From Pseudomonas koreensis (lineage in GTDB: Bacteria; Pseudomonadota; Gammaproteobacteria; Pseudomonadales; Pseudomonadaceae), in contig NZ_JALJWP010000001.1 in NCBI RefSeq assembly GCF_024169245.1, positions 310,001 to 374,000 on the forward strand: a stretch of 64,000 nt of DNA, in the 5' to 3' direction. A program made the position numbers and the translations under genes. Each line of letters begins with the position of its first letter. Within the stretch, counting starts at the first letter, position 1. The notes beneath the pieces were generated by a model, which saw only the letters and a program-made list of their open reading frames with translations, was not told the DNA's origin and made no database searches. Below, in pieces: positions 19,128-32,732 of the stretch.

Positions 19128-19304
19128 ATGTACATCTATCGCTTGGTCCTGCTTTTGGTCGTCGGGATCTACCTGTTCTCCCCCGCCATCATGGATTGGT
19201 GGATCGACGCGACGGGCGCCTGGTATCGCCCTTATCTGCTCTGGCTGATCCTGATTGTCGTGACCTTCATCCTGCAGAGCCAAAAAGATGCCGATGAGCT
19301 TTAG
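19128..19304 (+). CDS. cbrX: Small membrane protein CbrX
   Basis: A 58-residue protein (MYIYRLVLLLVVGIYLFSP... ending SQKDADEL) with two hydrophobic segments, about residues 4-21 and 34-50. It is preceded by GAGAGG. Its stop codon lies inside the beginning of cbrA (17-nt overlap with the upstream cbrA ATG), the arrangement described for cbrX in Pseudomonas, where its translation is coupled to cbrA. It may adjust the synthesis or function of the sensor. No enzymatic motif is present. Confidence 0.85.
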   Translation: MYIYRLVLLLVVGIYLFSPAIMDWWIDATGAWYRPYLLWLILIVVTFILQSQKDADEL

Positions 19305-22242
19305 CCTGACCCAGATGATCCTGATCAGCGCCGCGTACCTGGCGGCGCTGTTTGGCGTTGCCTGGGTCAGCGAACGGGGCATGATCCCGCGCGCGATCAT
19401 TCGCCACCCGTTGACCTACACCCTGTCGCTGGGTGTTTACGCCAGTGCCTGGGCGTTCTACGGCACGGTGGGCCTGGCCTATCAATATGGTTACGGCTTT
19501 CTGTCCAGCTATCTCGGCGTGTCCGGTGCGTTTCTGCTGGCGCCGGTGCTGCTCTACCCGATTCTGAAGATTACCCGCACCTATCAACTGTCGTCGCTGG
19601 CCGACCTGTTTGCCTTCCGCTTTCGCAGTACCTGGGCCGGCGCGCTGACCACGATTTTCATGTTGATCGGCGTCTTGCCGTTGCTGGCCCTGCAGATTCA
19701 GGCAGTGGCCGACTCCATCGGCATTCTCACCGGGGAACGCGTGCAGAGCCGCGTGGCGCTGGCGTTCTGTGCGCTGATTATTCTGTTCACGATCTTCTTC
19801 GGTTCCCGGCATATCGCCACCCGCGAGAAACACGAAGGGCTGGTGTTCGCCATCGCCTTTGAATCGATCATCAAACTGATTGCCCTCGGCGGCGTGGGCC
19901 TGTACGCGCTGTATGGGGTATTCGACGGCCCGCAACAGCTCGAACTATGGCTGCTGCAAAACCAGACCGCCCTCGCCGCTCTGCACACGCCGTTGCAGGA
20001 AGGCCCGTGGCGCACGCTGCTGTTGGTGTTCTTCGCCTCGGCAATCGTGATGCCGCACATGTATCACATGACATTTACCGAGAACCTCAATCCGCGCTCG
20101 CTGGTCAGTGCCAGTTGGGGCCTGCCGCTGTTTCTACTGTTGATGAGCCTCGCCGTGCCGCTGATTCTCTGGGCCGGCCTGAAACTGGGCGCCACCACCG
20201 ACCCGGAATACTTCACCCTCGGCATCGGCATTGCCGCCAACAGCAAACCGCTGGCCTTGCTTGCCTATGTCGGTGGTCTGTCCGCCGCCAGTGGCCTGAT
20301 CATCGTCACCACCCTGGCCTTGTCGGGCATGGCGCTGAACCATCTGGTGCTGCCGCTCTATCAACCGCCGGCCGAAGGCAACATCTACCGCTGGCTGAAA
20401 TGGACCCGTCGGGCGTTGATCGTGGCGATCATCATGGCCGGTTTCGGTTTCTACCTGATGCTTGGCGTCGAACAGGATCTGGCCAACCTGGGCATCGTCG
20501 CGTTCGTGGCGACCCTGCAATTTTTGCCCGGGGTGTTGTCGGTGCTGTACTGGCCGACCGCCAACCGTCGTGGCTTCATTGCCGGTCTGCTGGCGGGGAT
20601 CACGGTCTGGGTGGTGACCATGTTGCTGCCGCTGGTTGGCAATCTGCAGGGTTTCTACATTCCGCTGCTGAACATGATCTACGTGCTCGACGACACCAGT
20701 TGGCACATGGCAGCCATCGCCTCGCTTGCCGCCAACGTCCTGATGTTCACTTTGATTTCGCTGTTCACCAACGCCAGCCCGGAAGAAGCCAGCGCCGCCG
20801 AAGCCTGTGCGGTGGACAACGTGCGCCGCCCGCAACGCCGCGAATTGCACGCCGCCTCGCCGCAGGAATTCGCCACGCAACTGGCCAAACCGCTGGGCGC
20901 CAAGGCGGCGCAGAAAGAAGTCGAGCAAGCGCTGCGCGATCTGTATCTGCCCTTCGACGAACGCCGCCCTTACGCCTTGCGCCGTTTGCGCGACCGCATC
21001 GAGGCCAACCTGTCCGGCCTGATGGGCCCGAGCGTGGCCCAGGATATGGTGGAAACCTTTCTGCCCTATAAGGCTGGCGGTGAAAACTACGTCACCGAAG
21101 ACATTCACTTCATCGAAAGCCGTCTCGAGGATTACCACTCGCGTCTCACAGGTCTGGCCGCCGAACTCGACGCCCTGCGCCGCTACCACCGGCAGACCTT
21201 GCAGGAACTGCCGATGGGCGTCTGCTCGCTGGCCAAGGATCAGGAGATCCTGATGTGGAACAAAGCCATGGAAGAGCTGACCGGCATCGCTGCGCAGCGG
21301 GTGGTCGGTTCGCGCCTGAGTACCATCGCCAACCCGTGGAAAGAGTTGCTGCAAGGCTTCATCAACCTGCCCGACGAGCATTTGCACAAACAGCATCTGG
21401 CCCTCGATGGCCAGACCCGCTGGCTGAACCTGCACAAAGCGGCGATCGACGAACCGTTGGCACCGGGTAACAGCGGCCTGGTGCTACTCGTCGAGGATCT
21501 GACCGAAACGCAGATGCTCGAAGATAAACTGGTGCATTCCGAACGCCTGGCCAGTATCGGTCGACTCGCAGCGGGCGTGGCCCACGAAATCGGCAATCCG
21601 ATTACTGGCATCGCCTGTCTGGCGCAAAATCTGCGCGAAGAGCGTGAAGACGACGGCGAGCTGACGGAAATCAGCGGGCAGATCCTCGAGCAGACCAAAC
21701 GCGTCTCGCGCATCGTCCAGTCGCTGATGAGTTTTGCCCATGCCGGCAGCCATCAGCACAGCGACGAGCCCGTTTGTCTGGCAGAGGTCGCTCAAGATGC
21801 GATTGGCCTGCTGGCCTTGAACCGGCGCAATTTCGAAGTGCAGTTCTACAACCTGTGCGATCCCGACCACTGGGTCGAAGGCGACCCGCAACGGCTCGCC
21901 CAGGTGCTGATCAATCTGCTCTCCAACGCCCGTGACGCGTCGCCGCCGCACAGTGCGGTACGGGTCAAGAGCGAAGCCGGCGAACACACGGTCGATCTGA
22001 TCGTCGAAGACGAAGGCAGTGGTATTCCGTCGAGCATCATGGACCGATTGTTCGAACCTTTCTTCACCACCAAGGATCCGGGTGAAGGCACCGGTCTGGG
22101 CCTTGCACTGGTCTATTCCATCGTTGAAGAGCATTATGGACAAATCACCATCGACAGCCCGGCTGATGTACAAAGCCAGCGCGGCACCCGTATCCGGGTG
22201 ACCTTACCGCGTCATGTCGAAGCGACGTCCGCTGTGAACTGA
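19288..22242 (+). CDS. cbrA: Sensor histidine kinase CbrA with transporter-like domain
   Basis: Sensor of the CbrAB system that controls carbon/nitrogen balance. The 984-residue protein begins with a sodium/solute symporter-like domain of about 13 membrane helices (to about residue 500). A STAC-type linker follows, then a PAS domain (about 630-740), HisKA with [12 protein letters not shown] (His766) and an ATPase domain with the N, G1 and G2 boxes ([28 protein letters not shown]). Two start ATGs are in frame (19288, 19294); both overlap cbrX. cbrB begins 22 nt after the stop. Confidence 0.97.
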   Translation: MPMSFSLTQMILISAAYLAALFGVAWVSERGMIPRAIIRHPLTYTLSLGVYASAWAFYGTVGLAYQYGYGFLSSYLGVSGAFLLAPVLLYPILKITRTYQLSSLADLFAFRFRSTWAGALTTIFMLIGVLPLLALQIQAVADSIGILTGERVQSRVALAFCALIILFTIFFGSRHIATREKHEGLVFAIAFESIIKLIALGGVGLYALYGVFDGPQQLELWLLQNQTALAALHTPLQEGPWRTLLLVFFASAIVMPHMYHMTFTENLNPRSLVSASWGLPLFLLLMSLAVPLILWAGLKLGATTDPEYFTLGIGIAANSKPLALLAYVGGLSAASGLIIVTTLALSGMALNHLVLPLYQPPAEGNIYRWLKWTRRALIVAIIMAGFGFYLMLGVEQDLANLGIVAFVATLQFLPGVLSVLYWPTANRRGFIAGLLAGITVWVVTMLLPLVGNLQGFYIPLLNMIYVLDDTSWHMAAIASLAANVLMFTLISLFTNASPEEASAAEACAVDNVRRPQRRELHAASPQEFATQLAKPLGAKAAQKEVEQALRDLYLPFDERRPYALRRLRDRIEANLSGLMGPSVAQDMVETFLPYKAGGENYVTEDIHFIESRLEDYHSRLTGLAAELDALRRYHRQTLQELPMGVCSLAKDQEILMWNKAMEELTGIAAQRVVGSRLSTIANPWKELLQGFINLPDEHLHKQHLALDGQTRWLNLHKAAIDEPLAPGNSGLVLLVEDLTETQMLEDKLVHSERLASIGRLAAGVAHEIGNPITGIACLAQNLREEREDDGELTEISGQILEQTKRVSRIVQSLMSFAHAGSHQHSDEPVCLAEVAQDAIGLLALNRRNFEVQFYNLCDPDHWVEGDPQRLAQVLINLLSNARDASPPHSAVRVKSEAGEHTVDLIVEDEGSGIPSSIMDRLFEPFFTTKDPGEGTGLGLALVYSIVEEHYGQITIDSPADVQSQRGTRIRVTLPRHVEATSAVN

Positions 22243-22264
22243 GACCGTCGAGAGTATCGAATCA

Positions 22265-23701
<1,437 letters not shown>

Positions 23702-23748
23702 GCGTTACCCTCCGCGTGTGCGGGTAACGCATGACAATGTGAAAAAAC

Positions 23749-23774
23749 TGTTACCGCAGTCGATTCACGTAACA
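23749..23774 (+). promoter_or_regulatory. CbrB upstream activating site for crcZ
   Basis: TGTTAC, 14 bases, GTAACA: an exact inverted repeat of the CbrB target type. It sits 125-150 nt before the predicted crcZ start, the distance expected for a sigma-54 enhancer. A second, related inverted repeat GCGTTACCC...GGGTAACGC (23702-23730) precedes it with a 15-base spacer. Confidence 0.85.
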
Positions 23775-23777
23775 GAA

Positions 23778-23813
23778 GCCGGGGTTATCGGTAACGAAAC
23801 CCCGGCTTTTTTT
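23778..23813 (+). terminator. Intrinsic terminator of cbrB
   Basis: GCCGGGGTT / AACCCCGGC hairpin followed by T7. Its loop contains a further GTAAC half-site (23791-23795). It stops the cbrB message before the crcZ promoter. Confidence 0.92.
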
Positions 23814-23872
23814 CGCCCATGCAAAACGGTTATATCGACCTAACCCCTTGTTTCGCGGGGTTTGGCAAAAGT

Positions 23873-23888
23873 TGGCACGCACCCTGCT
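23873..23888 (+). promoter_or_regulatory. Sigma-54 promoter of crcZ
   Basis: TGGCAC-GCACC-CTGCT has GG and GC exactly 10 bases apart, as required for -24/-12 elements. It predicts a transcription start near 23899. Confidence 0.9.
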
Positions 23889-23898
23889 ATATGTTTGG

Positions 23899-24265
23899 TA
23901 CAAGAACAATAACAAGCAATGCACAAGACAATAAAAATAAGACGAATCGACTCACGCACAATAAAAACAAGACGGCGAGAGGCGCAGCTAACTGATTCTT
24001 TTGGAGAGGCGTTGTATTTGGGGCTTGCCCCACGACCAGGCCGAGAACAACAAAAACTGTCCTAAGACAGAACCTGTACTGGTTGGATCGACAGATCACT
24101 GCAATTCAGCGACCAAAGCAATCCGTTTGCTCTTGGCTCCCGATTGGGAGGGTCACGAAGGAAACACTTCGTGGCGAGGGCACTCAACAAAAACAAAAAG
24201 CCCGAATCAATAATAAAAAGAGCACGCAACTACTTCTTGGGGAGCTTCGGCTCCCCTTGTAGTTT
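23899..24265 (+). ncRNA. crcZ: CrcZ, small RNA that sequesters Hfq/Crc
   Basis: About 365-nt RNA between cbrB and pcnB, the conserved crcZ position. It carries six A-rich AAnAAnAA-type motifs bound by Hfq with Crc: near 23905, 23929, 23958, 24046, 24186 and 24208. When CbrB is active the RNA titrates Hfq/Crc and lifts catabolite repression. It ends in the hairpin GGGGAGC-TTCG-GCTCCCC (24239-24256) with a U-rich tail. The small open frames inside it have no coding character. Confidence 0.92.
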
Positions 24266-24436
24266 CTCCCTTCCGTGAAATTCCCCTTCGTTTTGCTCGC
24301 TCGACCCTTGTAGCTCGCGGCTTACAGCCCGAATCTGCTGTCTCCTACACCATCCCCCGACTAAATGCTAGAATCTGCGCCCATCATGCGGTCATTCTTT
24401 TGGTATGGCCGAACATTCCTTCAAACAGTGCATCCC

Positions 24437-25837
24437 ATGCTGAAGAAGCTGTTCCAGTCATTCCGAACTCCCGTGCGTCGTACGCAACACATCCGCAGCA
24501 CCCCTGAAGTGCTCAACAGCGGCCAACATTCGCTGCAGAAAACGCAGTTCAGCCGCTATGCGGTGAACATCGTCGAACGCCTGCAAGGTGCCGGTTACCA
24601 GGCTTATCTGGTCGGTGGTTGCGTGCGTGACATGCTGCTGGGCATCACGCCCAAGGATTTCGACGTCGCCACCAGCGCCACCCCCGAGCAGGTCCGTGCC
24701 GAATTCCGCAATGCGCGGATCATCGGTCGCCGGTTCAAACTGGTGCACATCCATTTCGGTCGCGAAATCATTGAAGTCGCGACCTTCCGCGCCAATCACC
24801 CGGTCAACGAAGACGACGAAGACAGCAATCAGTCTTCGCGCAACGAGAGCGGGCGGATTCTGCGCGACAACGTCTACGGCACCCTGGAAGAAGACGCGCA
24901 ACGCCGCGACTTCACCATCAACGCCCTGTATTACGATCCGGTCAGCGAGCGCATTCTCGATTACGCCAATGGCGTGCACGACATTCGCAATCACCTGATC
25001 CGTCTGATCGGCGACCCGAAGCAGCGTTACCAGGAAGACCCGGTGCGCATGCTGCGGGCCGTGCGTTTCGCCGCCAAGCTCAACTTCGGCATCGAGAAGC
25101 ACACCGTGCAGCCGATCCGCGAACTGGCACCGATGCTGCGCGAGATTCCCTCGGCGCGGCTGTTCGAAGAAGTGCTCAAGCTGTTCCTCTCCGGCCACGG
25201 CGCGATCACCTTTGAAATGCTGGTCGATCTGCAACTGTTCGCCCCGCTGTTCCCGGCCAGTGCCGAGGCGCTGGAATACAGCCCGGAATACACCCACACG
25301 CTGATCAGCGAAGCGTTGAGCAACACCGACCTGCGCATCAAGCAGAACAAACCGGTGACCCCGGCGTTCCTTTTTGCCGCCCTGCTCTGGCCGGCACTGC
25401 CGGCCCGCGTGTTGCGTCTGCAGGAACGTGGCATGCCGCCGATTCCGGCGATGCAGGAAGCCGCTCACGAGCTGATCGCCGAACAGTGCCAGCGCATCGC
25501 CATTCCGAAACGCTTCACCATGCCGATCCGCGAAATCTGGGACATGCAGGAACGCCTGCCACGGCGCAGCGGCAAACGTGCCGATCTGTTGCTGGACAAT
25601 CCGCGGTTCCGTGCCGGTTACGATTTCCTGCTGCTGCGTGAAAGCGCCGGCGAGGAGACCGACGGTCTTGGCGAATGGTGGACCGATTATCAGGACGCCA
25701 ACGACAGCGAGCGCCGCGACATGATCCGCGACCTCAGCGGCAAGGGCGACGATGCCAGTGGCGCACCGCGCAAGCGTCGCCGCAGCGGCGGTTCCAAGCG
25801 CAAGCGCGCCGGGGCTTCGAGCGCGACGGGCGAGTAA
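24437..25837 (+). CDS. pcnB: Poly(A) polymerase I
   Basis: Adds 3' poly(A) tails that mark RNA for decay. The 466-residue protein starts MLKKLFQSFRTPVRR, has the nucleotidyltransferase core LVGGCVRDMLLGITPKDFDVAT (about 48-69) with its two Asp residues, and a basic C-terminal tail (KRRRSGGSKRKRAG) typical of the bacterial enzyme and absent from CCA-adding enzymes. The frame is open to 24365, but the ATG at 24437 begins the conserved sequence. folK follows after 3 nt, the usual pcnB-folK operon. Confidence 0.95.
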   Translation: MLKKLFQSFRTPVRRTQHIRSTPEVLNSGQHSLQKTQFSRYAVNIVERLQGAGYQAYLVGGCVRDMLLGITPKDFDVATSATPEQVRAEFRNARIIGRRFKLVHIHFGREIIEVATFRANHPVNEDDEDSNQSSRNESGRILRDNVYGTLEEDAQRRDFTINALYYDPVSERILDYANGVHDIRNHLIRLIGDPKQRYQEDPVRMLRAVRFAAKLNFGIEKHTVQPIRELAPMLREIPSARLFEEVLKLFLSGHGAITFEMLVDLQLFAPLFPASAEALEYSPEYTHTLISEALSNTDLRIKQNKPVTPAFLFAALLWPALPARVLRLQERGMPPIPAMQEAAHELIAEQCQRIAIPKRFTMPIREIWDMQERLPRRSGKRADLLLDNPRFRAGYDFLLLRESAGEETDGLGEWWTDYQDANDSERRDMIRDLSGKGDDASGAPRKRRRSGGSKRKRAGASSATGE

Positions 25838-25840
25838 GCG

Positions 25841-26326
25841 ATGGAACGCATCTATATCGGTCTGGGCAGCAACCTCGCTGACCCGGCCGACCAATTGCGC
25901 AGCGCCATTGCGGCGCTGGGGCAATTGCCGCAGACCAGCCTTGCTGGCGTTTCAGCCTTTTATCAAAGCGATTCGCTGTTGCCGGGCCAGCCGCGCTACA
26001 CCAACGCTGTCGCCGCCCTCGACAGCTCGCTCGCACCGATCGAGTTGCTCGACGCCTTGCAGGCGATCGAAAACGCTCAGGGCCGCGAACGTCTGGAGCG
26101 CTGGGGGCCGCGCACGCTGGATCTGGATATTCTGCTGTTCGGCGATCGGCTGATCGATGAGCCACGGCTGAAAGTCCCGCATTACCAGATTCAGGAGCGG
26201 GCGTTCGTTCTCTACCCCCTCGCTGAACTGGCGCCGCAGGATCTGCGCCTTGCCGATGGCCGCGCCCTCTCCGACCTGCTGGCCGCTTGCCCGTTCGTCG
26301 GCCTCGAACGCATTCCCCACGCCTGA
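25841..26326 (+). CDS. folK: 6-hydroxymethyl-7,8-dihydropterin pyrophosphokinase
   Basis: Transfers pyrophosphate from ATP to 6-hydroxymethyl-dihydropterin in folate synthesis. The 161 residues show IYIGLGSNLADPADQL at the N-terminus and the signature RWGPRTLDLDILLFGD with the Mg-binding Asp pair (about residues 93-97), then VPHYQIQERAFVLYPL. The length is usual. It is translationally close to pcnB (3-nt gap) and followed by a REP and the panBC unit. Confidence 0.97.
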   Translation: MERIYIGLGSNLADPADQLRSAIAALGQLPQTSLAGVSAFYQSDSLLPGQPRYTNAVAALDSSLAPIELLDALQAIENAQGRERLERWGPRTLDLDILLFGDRLIDEPRLKVPHYQIQERAFVLYPLAELAPQDLRLADGRALSDLLAACPFVGLERIPHA

Positions 26327-26338
26327 CACACATTCCTT

Positions 26339-26429
26339 GTGTAGGAGCTGCGGAACGCTGCGATCTTTTGATCTCTTGATGTTAAAAATCAAAAGATCGC
26401 AGCCTCGTTTCACTCGACAGCTCCTACAG
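26339..26429. repeat. REP/BIME palindrome, GTAGGAGCTG family
   Basis: Imperfect inverted pair with TGCGATCTTTTGAT in the left arm and ATCAAAAGATCGCAGC in the right. It fills the gap after folK. Confidence 0.85.
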
Positions 26430-26727
26430 TTGATCGGGTGAGATTCACTATTATTGTCAGACAAAAATCCCCCGAATCAGGCCCGCCGCGCCGCTGAATC
26501 GCATCAGTAACGCCGGTAACACCGCCCGCGTAACAATGCGGTAACACACGCAATTGACTTCCGCTTGGCTCATCACGACTATAGGCGTCCCGCTGCCGCC
26601 AACCCGGCATGAACGGGCGCAATCCAGGCCTTTCAAAGCACGACACAAGACCGTGCGCCTGAGTAGATGAAGAATCACGCGCGTGACTCGCAGCAGTTTC
26701 CAGAGCGCCTGAACGAGGATTTTTTAC
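26430..26727 (+). promoter_or_regulatory. panB upstream region with possible promoter
   Basis: About 300 nt without a gene. TTGACT (26554-26559), 17 bases, and GACTAT (26577-26582) could be a promoter, giving a leader near 140 nt. Repeated GGTAAC elements (around 26515, 26530, 26540) are noted without a known regulator. I see no riboswitch pattern. Confidence 0.35.
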
Positions 26728-27528
26728 ATGCCAGCCATCACCCTGACCACGCTCCAGAGCCTCAAGCAGAAAGGTGAAAAAATCACCATGCTGACCTGCT
26801 ATGACGCGACCTTCGCCCATGCCTGCAACGAGGCCGGTGTCGAAGTGCTGCTGGTCGGCGACTCCCTCGGCATGGTCCTGCAGGGGCACGACAGCACCCT
26901 GCCGGTGACCACGGCGGAAATGGCCTACCACGTCGCCAGCGTCAAGCGTGGCAATGGCGATGCCTTGATCCTCGCCGACCTGCCGTTCATGGCCAACGCC
27001 ACTCTCGAACAGACCATGAACAACAGCGCCATGCTGATGCAGGCCGGTGCGCACATGGTCAAGGTTGAAGGGCAGCTGTGGCTGGCGGAGTCGATCCGCC
27101 TGCTCGCCGAACGCGGTGTGCCGGTGTGTGCGCATATGGGCCTGACCCCGCAAGCCGTGAACATCCTCGGCGGCTATAAAGTGCAGGGCCGCAACGAAAA
27201 CCAGGCGCGGCAGATGCGGGCCGATGCGATCTCGCTGGAGCAGGCCGGTGCGGCGATGTTGCTGCTCGAATGCGTGCCGAGCGAACTGGCGGCGGAAATC
27301 AGCCAGGCCGTGAGCATTCCGGTGATCGGCATCGGCGCCGGTAACGCCACTGACGGTCAGGTCCTGGTATTGCACGACATGCTCGGCCTGTCGATCACCG
27401 GGCGCGTGCCCAAATTCGTCAAGAACTTCATGCTCGGTCAGGACAGTATCCAGTCCGCGCTGAAGGCTTACGTCAGCGAAGTCAAAGCCAACACCTTCCC
27501 CGGCATCGAACACGGATTCTCTGCATGA
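26728..27528 (+). CDS. panB: 3-methyl-2-oxobutanoate hydroxymethyltransferase
   Basis: First committed enzyme of pantothenate synthesis: adds a hydroxymethyl group from methylene-tetrahydrofolate to 2-oxoisovalerate. The 266 residues form the TIM-barrel family with [37 protein letters not shown] (metal-binding Asp) and [18 protein letters not shown]. Its substrate comes from the ilv pathway encoded at the left of the window. It overlaps panC by 4 nt (ATGA), so the two are coupled. Confidence 0.97.
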   Translation: MPAITLTTLQSLKQKGEKITMLTCYDATFAHACNEAGVEVLLVGDSLGMVLQGHDSTLPVTTAEMAYHVASVKRGNGDALILADLPFMANATLEQTMNNSAMLMQAGAHMVKVEGQLWLAESIRLLAERGVPVCAHMGLTPQAVNILGGYKVQGRNENQARQMRADAISLEQAGAAMLLLECVPSELAAEISQAVSIPVIGIGAGNATDGQVLVLHDMLGLSITGRVPKFVKNFMLGQDSIQSALKAYVSEVKANTFPGIEHGFSA

Positions 27529-28385
27529 ACACCGTCAAAACCGTACGCGAACTGCGCGCCGCCGTCGCCCGCGCGCGCAGTGAAGGCAAGCGCATCGGCT
27601 TCGTGCCGACCATGGGCAACCTGCACAGCGGCCACGTCGCACTCGTCACCAAAGCCACTCAGCGAGTGGATTTCGTCGTCGCCAGTATCTTCGTCAACCC
27701 GCTGCAATTCGGCGCCGGCGAAGACCTCGACAAATACCCGCGCACCCTGGCGGCGGATCAGGAAAAGCTCCTCGAAGCCGGTTGCGACCTGCTGTTCGCG
27801 CCGACGGTTGAAGAGATGTACCCGGACGGCATGGCCGGACAAACCCGGGTCAGCGTGCCGCAATTGTCTGAAGGCCTGTGTGGCGCCAGCCGTCCGGGGC
27901 ATTTCGAAGGTGTGGCGACGGTGGTCAGCAAGCTGTTCAACATGGTCCAGCCGGACCTGGCGATCTTCGGCCAGAAGGATTACCAGCAACTGGCGGTGAT
28001 CCGCGCGCTGGTGCATGACCTGAACATGCCGATCCAGATCATCGGCGAGCCGACCGTGCGTGCGGCGGACGGTCTGGCGTTGTCGTCGCGTAATGGCTTT
28101 CTCAGTGAAGACCAGCGTGCCGTGGCGCCGGTGGTCTACCGCGTGCTGAGCAACATTGCCGAAGCGATCAAGCAAGGTCAGCGCGATTATCCCGCGCTGA
28201 TCAGTGCACAGTTGCAGGTGCTGGAAGCAGCCGGTCTGCGCACGGATTATCTGGAAATCCGCCATGGCCTGACGTTGCGTCCGGCGACGGCGCAGGATCG
28301 CGATCTGGTGATTCTGGCGGCGGCGTTCCTCGGCACCACGCGGTTGATCGACAACCTGCACCTGAATCTCGACAGCCCGATTTAA
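27525..28385 (+). CDS. panC: Pantothenate synthetase
   Basis: Joins pantoate and beta-alanine with ATP. The 286-residue protein has the HIGH-like motif [16 protein letters not shown] (about 27-42), the FVNPLQFG segment, FGQKDYQQL and the KMSKS-like LSSRNGFLS. It is full length and coupled to panB. In the other pseudomonads I recall, panD (beta-alanine supply) follows; here a REP follows and panD is not in the window. Confidence 0.97.
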   Translation: MNTVKTVRELRAAVARARSEGKRIGFVPTMGNLHSGHVALVTKATQRVDFVVASIFVNPLQFGAGEDLDKYPRTLAADQEKLLEAGCDLLFAPTVEEMYPDGMAGQTRVSVPQLSEGLCGASRPGHFEGVATVVSKLFNMVQPDLAIFGQKDYQQLAVIRALVHDLNMPIQIIGEPTVRAADGLALSSRNGFLSEDQRAVAPVVYRVLSNIAEAIKQGQRDYPALISAQLQVLEAAGLRTDYLEIRHGLTLRPATAQDRDLVILAAAFLGTTRLIDNLHLNLDSPI

Positions 28386-28401
28386 GCAGTAACAAAACTT
28401 C

Positions 28402-28493
28402 CTGTGGGAGCGAGCTTGCTCGCGAAGGCGGTGTATCAGCGACATATGAGTCGACTGACACGACGCCTTCGCGAGCAAGCTCGCTCCCACAGG
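28402..28493. repeat. REP/BIME palindrome, GTGGGAGCGAGC family
   Basis: Nearly perfect inverted pair CTGTGGGAGCGAGCTTGCTC... and complement around the centre GGTGTATCAGCGACATATGAGTC..., 17 nt after panC. Confidence 0.92.
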
Positions 28494-28766
28494 TGTTTTC
28501 AGTGCTGCAGAAATTATCTATCGGGCATGCCAGGTGGATGAAAGTCTTTCGGGCACCTCCGTTTGTCGGCCAGATTCCCGTTCGGATGTTAAAAAAGTAC
28601 AGGGATCTGGTCAGACAAAGTCAAGACAGAACGCGGCGCGAGGTTTACTGTATTCGCCCTGTGTCCGGATATCGTGTCGACGCAGTTGATCCCATGCGCT
28701 AAAAGGGGCATGGCTGATCCGTACCGTGTTCAAAAGGCCGTTCAAGTAAAAAGGAAAACCGCAGCG
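28494..28766 (+). other. Upstream region of pgi
   Basis: About 270 nt before pgi. A short open frame (28493-28702) has no ribosome-binding site and no recognisable motif. No strong promoter match was found; an A-rich stretch (TTAAAAAAG, 28588-28597) may be part of one. Confidence 0.4.
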
Positions 28767-30431
28767 ATGGCGTACTACCGCACTCCTCACGACGTTACCG
28801 CTCTGCCCGCCTGGCAAGCGTTGAAAGATCACCGCCAAGCCATGCAGGATTTCAGCATGCGCGAAGCCTTCAACGCCGATCCGCAGCGTTTCAATCAGTT
28901 CACCCTCAGCAGCTGCGGTCTGTTTCTCGATTATTCGAAGAATTTGATCAACGCCGAGACCCGCAACCTGCTGGTGGGTCTGGCCAATCAAGTCGATCTG
29001 AAGGGCGCGATCAAAGCGTTGTTCGACGGCGAAATCGTCAACGCCTCCGAAGGCCGCCCGGCACTGCACACCGCCCTGCGCCGCCCGGTCGGCGACAAGT
29101 TGTCGGTCAACGGCGTCAATGTGATGCCGGAAGTGCACAAAGTGCTGAACCAGATCACCGATCTGGTCGGCCGCATTCACGATGGCTTGTGGCGCGGTTA
29201 CACCGAGAAGCCGATCACCGACGTGGTCAACATTGGCATCGGCGGCTCTTTCCTCGGCCCTGAACTGGTGTCTGAAGCGCTGCTGTCCTATGCGCAGAAA
29301 GGCGTGCGCTGCCACTATCTGGCGAACATCGACGGCAGTGAATTCCACGAGCTGACGCAAAAACTGCGCGCCGAGACCACGCTGTTCATTGTCTCGTCGA
29401 AGTCGTTCAACACCCTCGAAACCCTGAAGAATGCCCAGGCTGCACGTGCCTGGTACCTGGCGCAGGGCGGTTCCGAAGCCGAGCTGTATCGTCACTTCAT
29501 CGCAGTATCGAGCAACAACGCCGCGGCTGTGGCATTCGGTATCCGCGAAGAAAACATCTTCCCGATGTGGGACTGGGTCGGCGGTCGTTATTCGCTGTGG
29601 TCGGCGATCGGCTTGCCGATCGCACTGGCCATCGGCATGTCCAACTTCAAGGAGCTGCTGTCCGGTGCCTACACCATGGACCAGCATTTCCAGACCGCGC
29701 CGTTCGAACAGAACATGCCGGTCCTGCTGGCCCTGCTCGGTGTGTGGTACGGCAATTTCTGGGGCGCGCAAAGCCACGCGATCCTGCCGTACGACCACTA
29801 TCTGCGCAATATCACCAAGCACTTGCAACAGCTGGACATGGAGTCCAACGGCAAGAGCGTGCGTCAGGACGGCACCTCGGTGTCGACCGATACCGGCCCG
29901 GTGATCTGGGGCGGCGTCGGCTGCAACGGTCAGCACGCTTACCATCAGTTGCTGCACCAGGGCACCCAACTGATCCCGGCCGACTTCATCGTGCCGATCG
30001 TCAGCTTCAACCCGGTCTCCGATCATCACCAGTGGCTGTACGCCAACTGCCTGTCGCAAAGCCAGGCGCTGATGCTCGGCAAGACCCTGCCGGAAGCTGA
30101 AGCCGAACTGCGCGACAAAGGCATGAGCGAAGATGACGTGCGCAAACTCGCGCCGCACAAGGTGATCCCGGGCAATCGTCCGAGCAACACCCTGGTGGTC
30201 GAACGCATCAGCCCGCGCCGCCTCGGCGCACTGGTTGCGATGTATGAGCACAAAGTGTTCGTGCAAAGCGTGGTCTGGGGCATCAACGCCTTCGACCAGT
30301 GGGGCGTGGAACTGGGCAAGGAGCTGGGCAAGGGCGTTTACAACCGCCTGGTCGGCAGCGACGAGACCGTGGCTGACGATGCCTCGACTCAGGGCCTGAT
30401 CAACTACTTCCGCGGGCGTCATCGCGGCTGA
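28767..30431 (+). CDS. pgi: Glucose-6-phosphate isomerase
   Basis: Interconverts glucose-6-phosphate and fructose-6-phosphate; in pseudomonads it feeds the Entner-Doudoroff cycle and alginate or exopolysaccharide precursors. The 554 residues include the signatures [37 protein letters not shown] and [14 protein letters not shown], with catalytic Glu, His and Lys regions present. The ATG at 28767 follows AAGGAAAA; an earlier open frame is ignored. It is monocistronic, bounded by REPs. Confidence 0.97.
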   Translation: MAYYRTPHDVTALPAWQALKDHRQAMQDFSMREAFNADPQRFNQFTLSSCGLFLDYSKNLINAETRNLLVGLANQVDLKGAIKALFDGEIVNASEGRPALHTALRRPVGDKLSVNGVNVMPEVHKVLNQITDLVGRIHDGLWRGYTEKPITDVVNIGIGGSFLGPELVSEALLSYAQKGVRCHYLANIDGSEFHELTQKLRAETTLFIVSSKSFNTLETLKNAQAARAWYLAQGGSEAELYRHFIAVSSNNAAAVAFGIREENIFPMWDWVGGRYSLWSAIGLPIALAIGMSNFKELLSGAYTMDQHFQTAPFEQNMPVLLALLGVWYGNFWGAQSHAILPYDHYLRNITKHLQQLDMESNGKSVRQDGTSVSTDTGPVIWGGVGCNGQHAYHQLLHQGTQLIPADFIVPIVSFNPVSDHHQWLYANCLSQSQALMLGKTLPEAEAELRDKGMSEDDVRKLAPHKVIPGNRPSNTLVVERISPRRLGALVAMYEHKVFVQSVVWGINAFDQWGVELGKELGKGVYNRLVGSDETVADDASTQGLINYFRGRHRG

Positions 30432-30488
30432 TGAGGGACCCGATCCACAGGGTTTGATCTACCCGGATCCTGTGGACAACCTAATCTC

Positions 30489-30579
30489 CTGTAGGAGTGA
30501 GCCTGCTCGCGATAGCGTCGCGCCATTCAGCTTGATGCTGGATGACACGACGCCATCGCGAGCAGGCTCACTCCCACAG
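30489..30579. repeat. REP/BIME palindrome, GTAGGAGTGAGC variant
   Basis: Inverted pair TGTAGGAGTGAGCCTGCTCGCGATAGCGTCG and its complement, between pgi and acs. Confidence 0.9.
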
Positions 30580-30659
30580 TTGTTTTTGCGCATGACTTGA
30601 ACCTGCGCAGCGCTCGGCGCATCTTTATTCCTGTCGCACCACAAGAATAAGGAACCGTC

Positions 30660-32597
<1,938 letters not shown>

Positions 32598-32667
32598 CTT
32601 CGCGAGCAGGCTCGCTCCCACAGGTGAACGTATTGCACTTGTGGGAGCAAGCCTGCACGCGAAGGCC
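32598..32667. repeat. REP pair in tail-to-tail order
   Basis: CTTCGCGAGCAGGCTCGCTCCCACA followed by TTGTGGGAGCAAGCCTGCACGCGAAGGC. The order is reversed relative to the other BIMEs of the window, and the right arm carries a base change (GCACGCGAA). Confidence 0.85.
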
Positions 32668-32732
32668 ATCACGCGATCCCCCGGCAAACTGTTAAACTCC
32701 CGCGCCCCCATTCCCCTCAGCAAGGCGCCCGC

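Noticed and set aside
24001..24213. 70-codon frame inside crcZ
   Set aside because: No ribosome-binding site, no domain, and the region is explained by the sRNA with its A-rich motifs.
28493..28702. Possible small gene or panD remnant upstream of pgi
   Set aside because: The 69-codon product has no similarity to aspartate decarboxylase (no GSC cleavage site), begins in a REP and lacks a ribosome site.
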